A DNA stretch of 64,000 bases, taken from CAVPTL01 sp963729195 (GTDB lineage: Bacteria > Actinomycetota > Thermoleophilia > Gaiellales > JAICJC01). A program made the translations under genes and the position numbers. Below the pieces are notes generated by a model. That model made no database searches. It was not told the origin of the DNA and saw only the letters and a list, made by a program, of their open reading frames with translations. Numbering within the stretch: the first letter of the stretch is position 1; each line of letters opens with the position of its first letter. The stretch spans positions 310,001 to 374,000 of the forward strand of contig CAVSNF010000022.1 in NCBI GenBank assembly GCA_963729195.1, written 5' to 3'. This document shows, one piece after another, positions 10,286-22,341 of the stretch.

Positions 10286-11197
10286 GCACCGCCCAGGGCG
10301 TGCGGGTGGACGACCTCACGCGGGTGGAGCGGGAACTGCTGCGCATGCGCGTTCAGGAGGGCGGATCGACGGTGCGTGCCACCACCCTCAATCTGGTGGT
10401 GTTCGCCGGCGCCCGTGACCATCTCAACCGCACCCTGGACGCGCTCCAGCTGATCGGTGGCAGCCGGCCGCTGCGGGCAATCGTGACGGTGCCGGACGAC
10501 GTCCCCACCGAGGCCGAGGTCTCCAGCACCTGCTGGCGCAACCCGGCCGGTCAGGAGGTGCGCTCCGAGCAGGTGGTGATCACCGCCCGGCCGGTGGCGC
10601 TGCCCAGCGCGGTGGTGTCGCTCTTGATTCCCGATCTGCCGTCGTTCTTGCTGTGGAACGGTGAGCTGGGTGAGAGCCGGGATCTGCTGGCAGGCCTGTC
10701 CGGCGAGGTCACGCGGCTGATTCTCGACTCGGACGAGTGCGGGCTGGACGTGGTCAAGGAGGCCACCGGTCTGGGGCCCGCAGTCACCGATCTGGCGTGG
10801 GCGCGGCTGACGCCGTGGCGGGAGGCGCTGGCCACGCTCGCCGACAACCGCGAGGGGTTGCGGCTGCTCAACCGCGCGCTGGGAGTGGAAGTGCGCGGCC
10901 CCGGCAACGAGGCGGCGCTGGTGGCCGGCTGGTTGAGGTCGCGGATCGGGCGTCAGCTGGGGCTGCAGCACGACAAGCAGCGGCGCGAGCTGGAATCCGT
11001 TCGGCTCGACTGCGGCAAGCACGATCTGTTGGTGCAGCGCACCGGCCACGGCGACCTCGGTCGGGCTGTCTCCGGCGACGTCCGAGCACGCCGTGATGCT
11101 GCCTCGGCCCGACTGGGCGGCGCTGCTCGGCGCTCAGCTCGACCGGCTCGGATCCGACTCGATCTTCGAGCAAGCCCTCGCCGCCTCTGGTGAATAA
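10282..11197 (+). CDS. opcA: Glucose-6-phosphate dehydrogenase assembly protein OpcA, one frameshift
   Basis: OpcA-family protein of about 304 residues, encoded directly after zwf as in other Actinobacteria, where it is needed for assembly or full activity of G6P dehydrogenase. Recognisable blocks are RATTLNLVVFAG, WRNPAGQEVRSEQVVI, LLIPDLPSFLLWNG and TDLAWARLTPWRE. The frame shifts near 11050; afterwards the reading SEHAVMLPRPDWAALLGAQL runs on to Gly-Glu-TAA. That stop lies inside palindromic repeat copy 2, which follows immediately. A phosphogluconolactonase gene, often next in such operons, is absent here. Confidence 0.9.
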
Positions 11198-11220
11198 CGG
11201 TGCCAGGCACCGTTATTCAC
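11190..11220. repeat. Dispersed palindromic repeat, copy 2 (31 bases)
   Basis: Perfect inverted repeat with arm GTGAATAACGGTGCC, a single central A and the exact complementary arm. It lies between the convergent opcA and AOC-like genes. The opcA stop codon TAA is at 11195-11197 inside the left arm, giving the protein a C-terminal Gly-Glu. It probably ends transcription from both sides. Confidence 0.95.
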
Positions 11221-11236
11221 CATGGCGAAACGAGTC

Positions 11237-11710
11237 CTACGGCAGCAGCTGGTAGATGAAGTCGTACTTGGCGCCGTTATCGCGCGACTTCAACAGCATC
11301 TGACCGCGGGCGTTGCGGTACTTGCCGGTGCCTCCGGTGATTGCGAGCACCGTGTTGTGGAAGTCGGAGAACGGACCGTCCACGTTGATCTGGCCACCCG
11401 GAAGGAATGCTGTCCAGTTGCATTCCCACGTGCCGGCGGACGGATCGATGCGCGTGCACACACCCTGGTCACGCCCCACCACGTGCGAATCGTGGCGGTT
11501 GTACAGCTTGTTGTGGAACGTGAGCAGATCGCCGGTGCTGTCGTCCGCCGCTCCGGTGTCGATCACCGTGTCGGTGTCAGCGTGCTCGATCACGTGCACG
11601 GTGGTTGGGTGAGACAGCGCCGGATGCGATGACGAGGCATATGCCAAGCCCGCGATCGCAAGCGTTGCCGCGGCCGCGACCAGCGCGGTCCAGAGCATCT
11701 TGCCCTTCAT
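11237..11710 (-). CDS. Secreted allene oxide cyclase/dirigent-like barrel protein
   Basis: Intact 157-residue protein with a signal peptide (MKGKMLWTALVAAAATLAIAG, likely cut after AYA) and a mature beta-barrel of the allene oxide cyclase/dirigent type. Characteristic segments are VHVIEHADTDTVIDTGA, GDLLTFHNKLY, GRDQGVCTRIDP and AITGGTGKYRNARGQM. In plants this fold holds oxylipins or monolignol radicals; bacterial members are uncharacterised secreted proteins, so no reaction is assigned. A G-rich segment 5-10 bases before ATG may serve as RBS. Two cysteines could form a disulfide. It ends 16 bases from repeat copy 2. Confidence 0.8.
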   Translation of the reverse strand: MKGKMLWTALVAAAATLAIAGLAYASSSHPALSHPTTVHVIEHADTDTVIDTGAADDSTGDLLTFHNKLYNRHDSHVVGRDQGVCTRIDPSAGTWECNWTAFLPGGQINVDGPFSDFHNTVLAITGGTGKYRNARGQMLLKSRDNGAKYDFIYQLLP

Positions 11711-11763
11711 GGTTACCCCCCTGATTGGTCAAGGGCGAACGTATCAGACAATCTGCAAAACGT

Positions 11764-12442
11764 CTAGATGGGATGTGAGGCGTCGGTGAACTCACGGAAC
11801 TCCGTGGTCACCAGATACGCAGTGCGCTCGCCGATGTCGACGGCGTTGTCGCCGATCCGCTCCAGACAGCGTGAGATCAGAATCGCCCGCAGCCCGGCCT
11901 CCTGGGCTGGCCTCGCCGTTGAGACTCATGATTCGCCCCACCAGGTCGCGGTTGGCGCGGTTGATCACCTGATCCATCTCGACCAGCGCCTCGGCCTGGG
12001 CGAGATCGCGGGACGCGAACGCGCCCATGGCGGCTGCGATCATGCGCTCGGCCTGCTCGCCCATGTCGCTGAAGGTGACCATCAGATCGACCGGCAGGGG
12101 GGCGTCCTCAAACGTCAGCTTGGCCAGCTTGGCGATGTTGACGCACTGGTCGCCCATCCGCTCCAGGTGGAGGTTGATGTGCAGCACCGCCAAGATCAGC
12201 CGCAGGTCGGATGCCACCGGCGCCTCGCGGGCGAGCAGCGTCTCGACCGCCTGCTCGATCTGGATGTGCAGCTGGTCGACGCGGTCGTCGCCGGCGATCG
12301 TCTCGTCCGCCCTGGCGGCGTCGCGGCGGTTGATCGCCGCCAGCACGGTTTGCAGCAGCCGGGTGACCTCGTCGGCCTCGCTCTGGACCAGGCCGGTGAG
12401 GGCTTCGAGCTCCTGGTGGAACGCCTCGCGCGTCAACGGCAT
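11764..12442 (-). CDS. phoU: Phosphate uptake regulator PhoU, one frameshift
   Basis: PhoU protein of about 225 residues made of two PhoU repeats, each a three-helix bundle. PhoU couples the PstSCAB phosphate transporter to the PhoR sensor and limits phosphate uptake. Helix motifs include HLERMGDQCVNIAKL in the first repeat and the matching CLERIGDNAVDIGERTAYL in the second; these acidic patches bind metal clusters. A one-base change near 11905-11920 separates the last 45 residues. ATG at 12440-12442 has no RBS; a TAAAGT -10 box six bases upstream suggests a leaderless mRNA. No pst genes are in view. It is divergent from glutamate dehydrogenase. Confidence 0.9.
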
Positions 12443-12448
12443 GGCCTC

Positions 12449-12571
12449 ACTTTATGCCCGATCGCCTGGCAGCGCCGTGGTTATCCGAGATTTCACGTGG
12501 GCATAACCGTTCGGCATATGCCCGTGATCGACGGGGCACGAGCACGGTTGAGACCCCCACGCTGGTAGCAT
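12449..12571. promoter_or_regulatory. Divergent phoU/gdh promoter region with repeated GGGCATAA boxes
   Basis: The 137-base gap holds a -10 box for each direction: TAAAGT for phoU (minus, 12449-12454, six bases from ATG) and TAGCAT for gdh (12566-12571, eight bases from GTG). Neither gene has an RBS. TTATGCCC (12452-12459) and GGGCATAA (12499-12506) form a split inverted repeat, and GGCATATGCC (12513-12522) is a perfect palindrome with the same core. The first overlaps the phoU -10. This looks like operator sites for one regulator; -35 boxes are poor. Confidence 0.5.
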
Positions 12572-12579
12572 CACGGCTT

Positions 12580-15500
12580 GTGAGCGGCCCTTCCCAGGCC
12601 AGCGCGATCACCGAGCCCGACAGCAACGGCTCGCTGCTTGCCGACCGCCTGCTGGAGCGAGCTCGACACGCCGCGCAGCGGGTCCGCTGGCCGAGTTCGT
12701 GCGCATGTACGTGCGGCGCCCGCCGGCGGTGCTGACCGAGAGTCTTGCTCCGGCCGAGCTGGCCGCCCAGGTGCGAGGGCTGTTCGAGTTCGTCAACGCC
12801 CGCGCCGCCCGGCGAGCTGGCGGTTCGCTGCTATCGGCCGCGGATGGCGACCGACGGGTACGAGACGCCGGGATCGGTGGTCGACGTGAACGTCGAGGAC
12901 GCGCCCTTCCTGGTGGACACCGTCACCGCCGAGCTGCACACCCACGGCCTCCAGGTGCGGGTGGTGGTGCACCCCGTGATCGGGATCGAGCGTGACGAGG
13001 ACGGCCGGGTGGCGGGCGTGACGCCGGCCCGGGGAGCGGATCGGCGCGAGTCGGTGATGCACTTCGAGGTCGACCGCTCGCTGAACGAGGAGGCCGCCGA
13101 GGATCTGGTGGCCAACATCGAGCGGGTGCTGCGCGATCTGCGGCTGGCGGTGCGTGACTTCCTGCCGATGGTCGATCGGGTGGAGCGCATGATCGAGGTC
13201 GCCGGACAGTCCGGCGCCCGATTCCCCGACAAGGAGATCCACGAGTCGGTGGAGTTCCTGCAGTGGCTGACCGACGACAACTTCATCTATCTGGGCTACC
13301 GCGAGTACGAGATCGTCGGTGAAGGCGACGACGCGGTGCTCAGGGTGGTGCCCGACTCGGGGCTGGGAATCATGTCCGATCCCGGTCGCTCCAGCTACTC
13401 CACCGGCGTGCACCTGTCCGAGATGACCGAGGCGCTGCGGGGGCGGATGCTCGGCGGGCCGCTGGTGGTGATCTCCAAGACCAACCGTGAAACCACCATC
13501 CATCGGGCCGCGCGGATGGACTACATCGGGGTGCGCCGGGTGTCGCCGGAGGGAAAGATGGTCGGCGAGCTGCGGATGATCGGACTGTTCACGTCCAAGA
13601 TCGCCAGCGAGTCGGCCCGCCTGATCCCGATCGTTCGCCGCAAGCTGGACGCGATCACGCGCTGGGAGGATCTGTTCGCCGGCTCGCACGATCACAAGGC
13701 TGTGGTGGCGCTGTTCGACAGCTTCCCCAAGGACGAGCTGTTGACCGCACCGGCGCAGGAGCTGCGGCACGTGATCATGACCCTCTTGGCGATGGCCGAC
13801 GGCCGTGAGGTGCGCCTGTTCGTGCTGCACGACGAGGCCCGTCGCAGCGTGTTTGCGATCGTCGCGCTGCCTCCCGATCACGTCTCCGCGGGCTTGCGCG
13901 CTCGCCTCGAACATCTCCTGGAGGTGCGGTTCGGGGGCACCTCGGTGGGACACCACATCGAGACCGAGTTCGATCCGGCCCGATTCCACTTCACCATCCA
14001 CGTGCCCGAGGGCGAGCTTCCCGACGTCGATCTGGCCGCGGTGGAGCAGGAGGTGGCCGAGGCCTCGCGCAGCTGGGACGATCGCCTGTCCGACGCGCTG
14101 GTGGGCATCCACGGTTCGCCGGCCGGGCATGAGCTGGCGGCCCGCTACTCGGCGCTCTTCCCGGAGTACTACAAGAGCGCTTCCAAGATCTATCAGGCGG
14201 TGTTCGACGTCACCCAGTTCGAGCTCTTGGGAGCGGATCGGTCGTACGCCGTCGCGCTCCAGAACGAGCGGCACATGGCCGAGCCGCTGACGCGGCTGAA
14301 GCTGTACAAGACCGGCGGCAAGGCGCCTCTGACCGATCTTCTGCCGCTGCTCGAGCAGCTCGGCTTGACGGTGGTCGAGGAGGTGCCGACGCGGCTCCAA
14401 GGCGACGTCGGCGAGACGCGCTATCTCCACGATTTCGGTGTGCTCGGCCCTGACGGCCAGCCGCTCGACCTCGACCGGCTGGGCGAGCTGGTGGCCGAGA
14501 CGTTCGGCGCGGTGTGGGACGGCCGCGCCGGGTCCGACTGGCTCAACCGGCTGGTGGTGGCCGGTGAGCTGTCGTGGCGTCAGGTCACGATCTTGCGCGC
14601 CTACCGGGAGTATCGCCAGCTCCTGGGGGCGCAGTTCACCAGCCGCTATCAGAACGACTGCCTGGTGCGAAACTCGGACATCGCCGGGCAGCTGGTGGCG
14701 CTCTTCGAGACGCTGTTCGATCCCCGCCGCGAGCTCGACGTGAACGCGATCGCCGCGATCCGGGAGGGCATCCTGGCCGACCTCGAGGATGTCGTCAGCC
14801 TCGACGACGACCGCATCCTGCGCGGCTACCTGGGTCTGGTCGATGCCACCGTGCGCACCAACGCCTACGTCCGCGAGGGCGAGTCCGAGCACATCTCGTT
14901 CAAGCTCCGCTGCGCCGATGTACCCGGGATCCCCAAGCCGGTGCCGCTGTGGGAGATCTTCGTGTTCTCGCCGGCGATGGCGGGAGTGCACCTGCGCGGT
15001 GGGTACGTGGCCCGCGGCGGCATCAGGTGGTCAGACCGATTGGAGGACTACCGCACCGAGATTCTGGGGCTGATGAAGGCCCAGATGGTCAAAAACGCGG
15101 TGATCGTGCCGGTCGGCGCCAAGGGCGGCTTCATCCTCAAACGCCCACCCACCGAGCGGGCCGAGCTGATGGAAGAGGAGCGGCGCCAGTACATCACCCT
15201 GATGCGCGGCCTGCTGGACGTCACCGACAACCTGGTCGGCGGTGAGGTGGTGCATCCGGCCGACGTGCGGGTGCTGGACGATCGCGACGACGCCTATCTG
15301 GTGGTGGCCGCCGACAAGGGCACCGCGCACCTGTCCGACACCGCCAACGAGATCAGCGCGGAGTACGGGTTCTGGCTGGGCGACGCTTTCGCGTCCGGCG
15401 GCTCGGCCGGATACGACCACAAGGCGCTCGGTATCACCGCCAAGGGTGCGTGGGAGAGCGTCAAGCGCCATTTCCGCGAGCTGGGCCGCGACGTCATGAC

Positions 15501-17400
15501 CGAGCCGTTCACTGTGGCCGGCGTCGGAGACATGTCCGGTGACGTGTTCGGAAACGGGATGCAACTGTCGCCGGTGATCCGCCTGGTGGCCGCGTTCGAC
15601 CACCGGCATGTCTTCATCGATCCCGACCCCGACCCGGAGCCGTCGCTGGCCGAACGCCGGCGGCTGTTCGCGCTGCCGGCCAGCTCGTGGGACGACTACG
15701 ACCGCTCGCTGATCTCCGAGGGTGGTGGCGTGTGGCCGCGCTCGGCCAAGACGATCCCACTGAGCCCGCAGGCGCGTGAGGCGCTCGGCGTCGAGGACGA
15801 GACGCTGGCCCCCACCGACCTGATCCAGGCGATCCTCAAGGCGCCGGTCGATCTGCTCTGGAACGGCGGCATCGGCACCTATGTGAAGGCCTCCACCGAG
15901 ACTCACACCGACGTCGGCGATCGGGCCAACGACGCCGTTCGGGTGGACGGCGCCGACCTGCGCGCGGTGGTGGTCGGCGAGGGTGGAAATCTCGGGTTCA
16001 CCCAGCTCGGGCGGATCGAGTACGCGCTGGCGGGTGGCCACATCAACACCGACGCGATCGACAACTCCGGCGGCGTCGACTGCTCCGACCACGAGGTCAA
16101 CCTCAAGATCCTGCTGGCGCTGGCGGTGGACGCCGACGAGCTGACCGTGGCCGAGCGCGACCAGCTGCTGCAGCAGCTGGCCGACGACGTCGTGCACCAC
16201 GTGCTGTACGACAACTACCTGCAGGTGCAGATCCTGTCGCAGGAGACGATGGTGTCGCTGCGGCGGATGGAGGCGTATGAGGATCTGATGCTGGAGCTGG
16301 AGCGCAACCATCTGCTCGATCGCCGGCTCGAGTTTCTGCCGTCCAGCGATCGCATGCTGGATCGGGCCGCGTCCGGCCAGGGCATGGCCCGCCCCGAGCT
16401 GTGCGTGCTGCTGGCCTATGCCAAGCGGTTGCTGCGCGATCAGATCCTGGCCTCGGAGCTGCCCGATGACCCCTACCTCCAGGCCACCCTGGCGGAGTAT
16501 TTCCCCCGCACGATCGTGGAACGGTTCGGGGAGTACGTCCAGCGGCACCCGCTGCGCCGCGAGCTGTTGGTCACCATGATCACCAACGACGTCGTCAACT
16601 CGATGGGTATGACCTTTGTGCAGCGGATGGTGGCCGAGACCGGAGCCACCGCGCCGGACGCCGCCCGCGCCTTCCTGGTGGCCCGCGACGTCAGCGACGC
16701 GCGCTTCCACTGGGACGACATCGAGACGCTCGACGGTGTGATCGACGGCGGTGTCCAGACCGCCCTGATGGACGACGTCGACAGCATGGTCGAGCAGCTC
16801 ACCCGCTGGTATCTGCGAAACCCGTCGGGGCTGGATATGGCCTCGGAGATCGAGCGTGACCGGGCCGGGTTTGCCCAGGTCGTGGAGGGCTTGCAGCACC
16901 TCCGGCCCGGAGGGCTGGCGGGGGTTGCACGACGAGCGGCTGTCCGAGCTCGGAGGAGGCCCGCGTGCCCGAGCGCGCCGCCCTGTTCGGTGCCGGTGCT
17001 GCCGGCGCTGGTGTTTGCCCCCGACATCCTGGTGGTCGCCCGCAGCTCGGGACGTTCGCTGGCCGAGGTCACCTACGCCTTCTTTGCCGCCGGTGAGCGA
17101 CTGTTCCTGGATCAGGCCGAGCGGCGGGCCGACGAACTGCCGGGAGCCACCCGGTGGCAGCGGCTGGCCAACCAGGCCCTGATCGACGATCTGCGGCTGC
17201 TGCGCCGCCACATCGTCGCCACCATGCTGGCCGAGGGTGTCGGGCTCGACATCGACGCCGCCTTCGACCGCTACCTCGAGGCGCGGGCGGAGTCGTACGA
17301 GCGCCTGACCGCGCTGATCGACTCGGTCGGGCCGGGCGCCGGCGACGATGGATCGCTGGTGATGGTGATGGTGCATCAGATCCGGCAGGTCGTCTCGTGA
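12580..17400 (+). CDS. gdh: Large NAD-specific glutamate dehydrogenase, several frameshifts
   Basis: About 1600 residues, the size of the 180-kDa class of NAD-glutamate dehydrogenases that oxidise glutamate to 2-oxoglutarate and ammonia. It has a long N-terminal regulatory part (ACT-like segments such as DVNVEDAPFLVDTVTAEL), a catalytic domain from about residue 750 (GGIRWSDRLEDYRTEILGL, KNAVIVPVGAKGGF, SAEYGFWLGDAFASGGS, GDMSGDVFGNGM) and a helical C-terminal domain. Breaks lie near 12670, 12812 and a local compensated patch at 16915-16990. GTG 12580 fits a leaderless start behind TAGCAT. Its TGA overlaps the GTG of the next gene. The enzyme probably works in amino acid catabolism. Confidence 0.92.
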
Positions 17401-17790
17401 GCGGCTACACGCTCAAGAATCTGAAGCAGGTGGACGACTCGGCCGTGTCGTTTGGGCTTTCGCCGGCGATGGAGACGCGATTTGCCCGGGACGATCTCGA
17501 GTCGGAGCAGCTCGGGCTGAGCTACCAGCGGCTTGCTCCCGGCGCCCGGCAGCCGTTCTCCCACCGCCACGGCCACGACGAGGAGCTGTACATCGTGCTG
17601 TCCGGGCACCGGGTGGGTGCAGCTGGAAGGCGAAGCGGTGGCGCTGCTGCCGCTGGATGCGCTGCGGGTGGCGCCCGCGACCGTGCGGTCGTTCGCCGCC
17701 GGGCCGCAGGGAATGGAGCTGCTCGCCGTTGGGCCGTCCGGCAGCGGCGACGCCGAGGCGCTCCCGGTGAATGGGAGATACGCTGGACGA

Positions 17791-17810
<20 letters not shown>
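17397..17810 (+). CDS. Cupin-domain protein, two compensating frameshifts
   Basis: Small single-cupin protein of about 137 residues. The first cupin motif is FSHRHGHDEELYIVLSG (HxH with the distal Glu, metal-binding), and the second strand block reads GWVQLEGEAVALLPLDA. An extra G near 17605 and a lost base near 17768 have to be assumed; with both, the protein ends EWEIRWTSELARG at 17810, inside the next gene. Without the second correction the frame would run into the thioredoxin-fold gene. The GTG start overlaps the gdh stop by four bases, so it is in the gdh operon. Ligand unknown. Confidence 0.65.
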
Positions 17811-19772
<1,962 letters not shown>

Positions 19773-19780
<8 letters not shown>

Positions 19781-19803
19781 CGGTGCCAGGCACCGTTATT
19801 CAA
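19773..19803. repeat. Dispersed palindromic repeat, copy 3 (31 bases, outer pair lost)
   Basis: Same unit as copy 2 (arm GTGAATAACGGTGCC, central A) except that the last base is A instead of C, so the outermost pair is lost. It lies between the convergent YyaL-like and DNA methyltransferase genes. The methyltransferase TAA (19796-19798 on the minus strand) lies inside the right arm, and a TAA for the other gene is available at 19778-19780. Confidence 0.95.
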
Positions 19804-20615
19804 GGGCGTTGGGGAGGCGGCGGCGCATGATCTCGACCGCTTCGGGGTTGGAGTCGATCAGGACGTAGTTTCGGTCGAGCTTTTCGGCCACCACTCCCGA
19901 GCGTCCCCGACCCCGCAAAGAAGTCCAAAATCGTGTCGCCGGGCGCGCTGGAGGCCTGGACAAGTCGTCTGACCAATCCTTCGGGCTTTTGTGTGGGGTA
20001 TCCAGTCTTTTCGCGGCCTGTGGGCGACACAATCGTGTGCCAGATCACGTCTGTGGGGCGCTTTCCGCGGGCCACTTTCTCGGCCGTCACCAGCCCGGGG
20101 GCCATGTACGGCTCGCGGTCCACCGCGTCTGCGTAGAACGCGTGCTTGCCCGGTTCCCGCACGTACACCAGGATCGTGTCGTGCTTGGCCGGCCACCGCC
20201 GGCGGGGCTTCGCGCCGTAGTCGTACGCCCAGATCAACTCGTTCAGGAATGCCCCGCGGCCGAAGATCTCGTCCATCAGGATCTTGATGTAGTGCGCCTC
20301 GCGGTAGTCCAGATGCACGTACACCGTGCCGGTCGGATGCAGCAGCCTGCGGGCCTCCCGCAGTCGCGGCTCCAGGAATACCGGGAAGTCGTCGTAGGTG
20401 TCGTCGTAGGCCGAGGCGCCCACCACCCGGCTGCGGTAGCGGCGCCCGCCGAAGCCTTGGCGGTCGCCCTCGCTATCGGCCGTCGTCTCCAGCGTCACCC
20501 GCCGCTGCCGCCGCCCGGTGTTGAACGGCGGGTCGATGTAGATCATCTGGAAGCTCTCGTCCGCGAACTGCGGCAACAGTTCGAGGTTGTCCCCCAGCAG
20601 GATGCGGCCGCTCAC
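19796..20615 (-). CDS. Site-specific DNA methyltransferase (N6-adenine/N4-cytosine, beta class), one frameshift
   Basis: About 272 residues. Catalytic motif IV is IDPPFNTGRRQRR (DPPF form, amino-methylating) near residue 28, and the AdoMet-binding motif I is LDFFAGSGT near 225, an order seen in beta-class enzymes. YPTQKPEGLVRRLV precedes motif I. The target-recognition segment lies between. No restriction endonuclease or specificity gene is adjacent, so it looks like an orphan methyltransferase. The frame slips just after FAGSGT (near 19900) and resumes VVAEKLDRNYVLIDSNPEAV. The GTG start overlaps the desaturase TGA; the protein ends Leu-Glu-TAA in repeat copy 3. Confidence 0.88.
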
Positions 20616-21598
20616 ACCGCGCGCGTCAGCTGTGGGTTGCGGGCGGTGGCGGAGGCGCGAGCTTGCGGCCGATCTGCTCGGCCGTGGGCCGGCGCACGTT
20701 GCGCACCAGCCCCATCTTCTCCCACAGCCCGATCAGGAGGCCCGACAGGTCGAACTGCTTCCACGGGCGACAGCCCATGCACCGCCGAGGTCGGGAACAC
20801 ATGGTGGTTGTGATGCCACGACTCGCCCAGCGACGGCACCGCCAGCACCCAGTTGTTGGTGGATTGGTCGGAGGTGGTGAACGGTCGCCGCCCGAAGAAG
20901 TGGCAGATCGAGTTGACGCTCCAGGTGATGTGGTGGTTGAAGAACAGGCGCACCAGCCCGCCCCAGATCAGGCCGGTCACCGCACCCTCCCAGCTGTGCC
21001 GGTGATCAGCCCGCCCAGCGCAAACGGCAGCGCGAACGACACGATCACCCAGAGCCAGAAGCTGCGGTCGACGAACATCACCATCTTGTCGGCCAGCAGA
21101 TCCTTCGCGTACCGCTGGCGGTCGGTGCGGTTGTGCTCGAACAGCCAGCCGACGTGGGCGTGGCCGAGTCCCTTGAGCTGGCCCCAGATGGAGTCGTCGA
21201 AGCCATGGTGGGGGCTGTGCGGGATCGCCCTCCTTGTCGGAGAACGCGTGGTGGGTGCGGTGGTCGACCGCCCAGTCCACCGCCGAGCCCTGGATCGCGA
21301 TCGACCCGAACACGAGCAGCGCCGCCTTCAGCGGCGGCACCGCTTCGAAGGCGCGGTGGGTCAGCATCCGGTGATACCCGATGGTGATCCCAAAGCCGCA
21401 CAGCACGTACAGCCCCAGGAACAGCGCCAGATCGGTCCAGCCGACGGCGCGGTTCCAGAGCATGGCAACGGCGAGCACCAACCCGATGAACGGCAGCACG
21501 GTGATCACGATCATCGCGGTCTTGCGGCTGCGGCTGGGAGGGGTCAAAACCTCGGGTGTGGGTGTGGCATCAGCGCGGGGTGCGGTCTCGATTGCCAT
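20612..21598 (-). CDS. Membrane fatty acid desaturase (acyl-CoA delta-9 type), about three frameshifts
   Basis: Membrane-bound di-iron desaturase of about 325 residues that inserts a cis double bond into acyl chains. The three histidine boxes are visible: GYHRMLTHRAF, DHRTHHAFSD and ESWHHNHHVFP; transmembrane stretches (MIVITVLPFIGLVLAVAML, LALFLGLYVLCGFGI) lie in the N-terminal half. The part from about 21225 to 20990 reads in another frame (GQLKGLGHAHVGWLFEHNRT), and the last 60 residues shift again near 20775. ATG 21596-21598 is chosen because AAAGGAGC sits five bases upstream (21603-21610), overlapping the stop of the preceding gene. Confidence 0.85.
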   Translation of the reverse strand: MAIETAPRADATPTPEVLTPPSRSRKTAMIVITVLPFIGLVLAVAMLWNRAVGWTDLALFLGLYVLCGFGITIGYHRMLTHRAFEAVPPLKAALLVFGSIAIQGSAVDWAVDHRTHHAFSDKEGDPAQPPPWLRRLHLGPAQGTRPRPRRLAVRAQPHRPPAVREGSAGRQDGDVRRPQLLALGDRVVRAAVCAGRADHRHSWEGAVTGLIWGGLVRLFFNHHITWSVNSICHFFGRRPFTTSDQSTNNWVLAVPSLGESWHHNHHVFPTSAVHGLSPVEAVRPVGPPDRAVGEDGAGAQRAPAHGRADRPQARASATARNPQLTRAV

Positions 21599-21608
21599 CA
21601 ACGCTCCT

Positions 21609-22341
21609 TTAGATCACAACGCGGCTTCCGGGGACGAGGTCGTCCTCCCCGGAATCGTCCCAGCGAACCCACGCCTTATGTCCGCCGTCGTAGTCGGGTC
21701 CGAACAGCACCAGTGTGGCCGGTCGGTCGAGAGCGGTGCAGTGGCCATCGCCGGGAGCATCGATTCCCCGCCAGATCCGGATGAACGGGTTCGACTCCCG
21801 TTCGGCGCCGATCGTGGTCGGGTCCATGTGGCCGGGATGAACAACGGTGTCGTCGGGGAGTGCCAGCAGGACATCCATCACCGACGAGTGGAGCTTGGAG
21901 TAGGAGTCGTGCAGCGTCCCGCCGACGGTGCCCTTGAACAGCACGTCGGCGGTGAAGCAGTCGCTCGAGTTGACCAGGAACGACAGGTGCCCGGGGCTGT
22001 GCCCAGGTGTGAAGAGGGCCGCGATATCCAGATCGCCGGTGCGGACGTGATCGCCGTCGGTCCAGCAGGATGTCGGCTCCGCCCATGCGATCGGCCTCGA
22101 TCTGGTGCGCCGCCACCGGAATCCCGAAGCGCTGCACGTACAGGTCGTTGTCGGCGATGTGGTCGGCGTCGGCATGGGTGATCAGAAGGTGCGTGATCGT
22201 CAGGTCGTGGGCTCTCGGCCGCGGCGATCAGCGGCTCGGGCGGCCCACCCGAGTCGATCAGAACGCCCGTGCCTCCGGCGGCGTCCCCGACCAGATAGGA
22301 GTTGGACAGCCAGCCGGGTGCATCGAGCGCTCGACGATCAA
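21609..22341 (-). CDS. MBL-fold hydrolase (glyoxalase II-like), about three frameshifts
   Basis: Metallo-beta-lactamase-fold protein of about 240 residues. The metal site HADADH is readable in THLLITHADADHIADNDLY; later ligands are in FTPGHSPGHLSFL, DCFTADVLF and DDTVVHPGHMDPTT. The C-terminal strands NPFIRIWRG and GDLVPGSRVVI-like segments resemble hydroxyacylglutathione hydrolase relatives; substrate unknown. Frames break near 22310, 22210 and 22070. TTG at 22339-22341 overlaps the stop of the HhH-GPD gene (TTGA), so the start is set by coupling. Its TAA overlaps the RBS of the desaturase gene. Confidence 0.75.

Noticed and set aside
15031..17376. A 781-codon open frame antisense to glutamate dehydrogenase (and a 732-codon one at 12793-14991)
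   Set aside because: Same reason: codon-position GC pattern of the sense gene opens the antisense frame; composition is His/Gln/Arg-rich and not protein-like.
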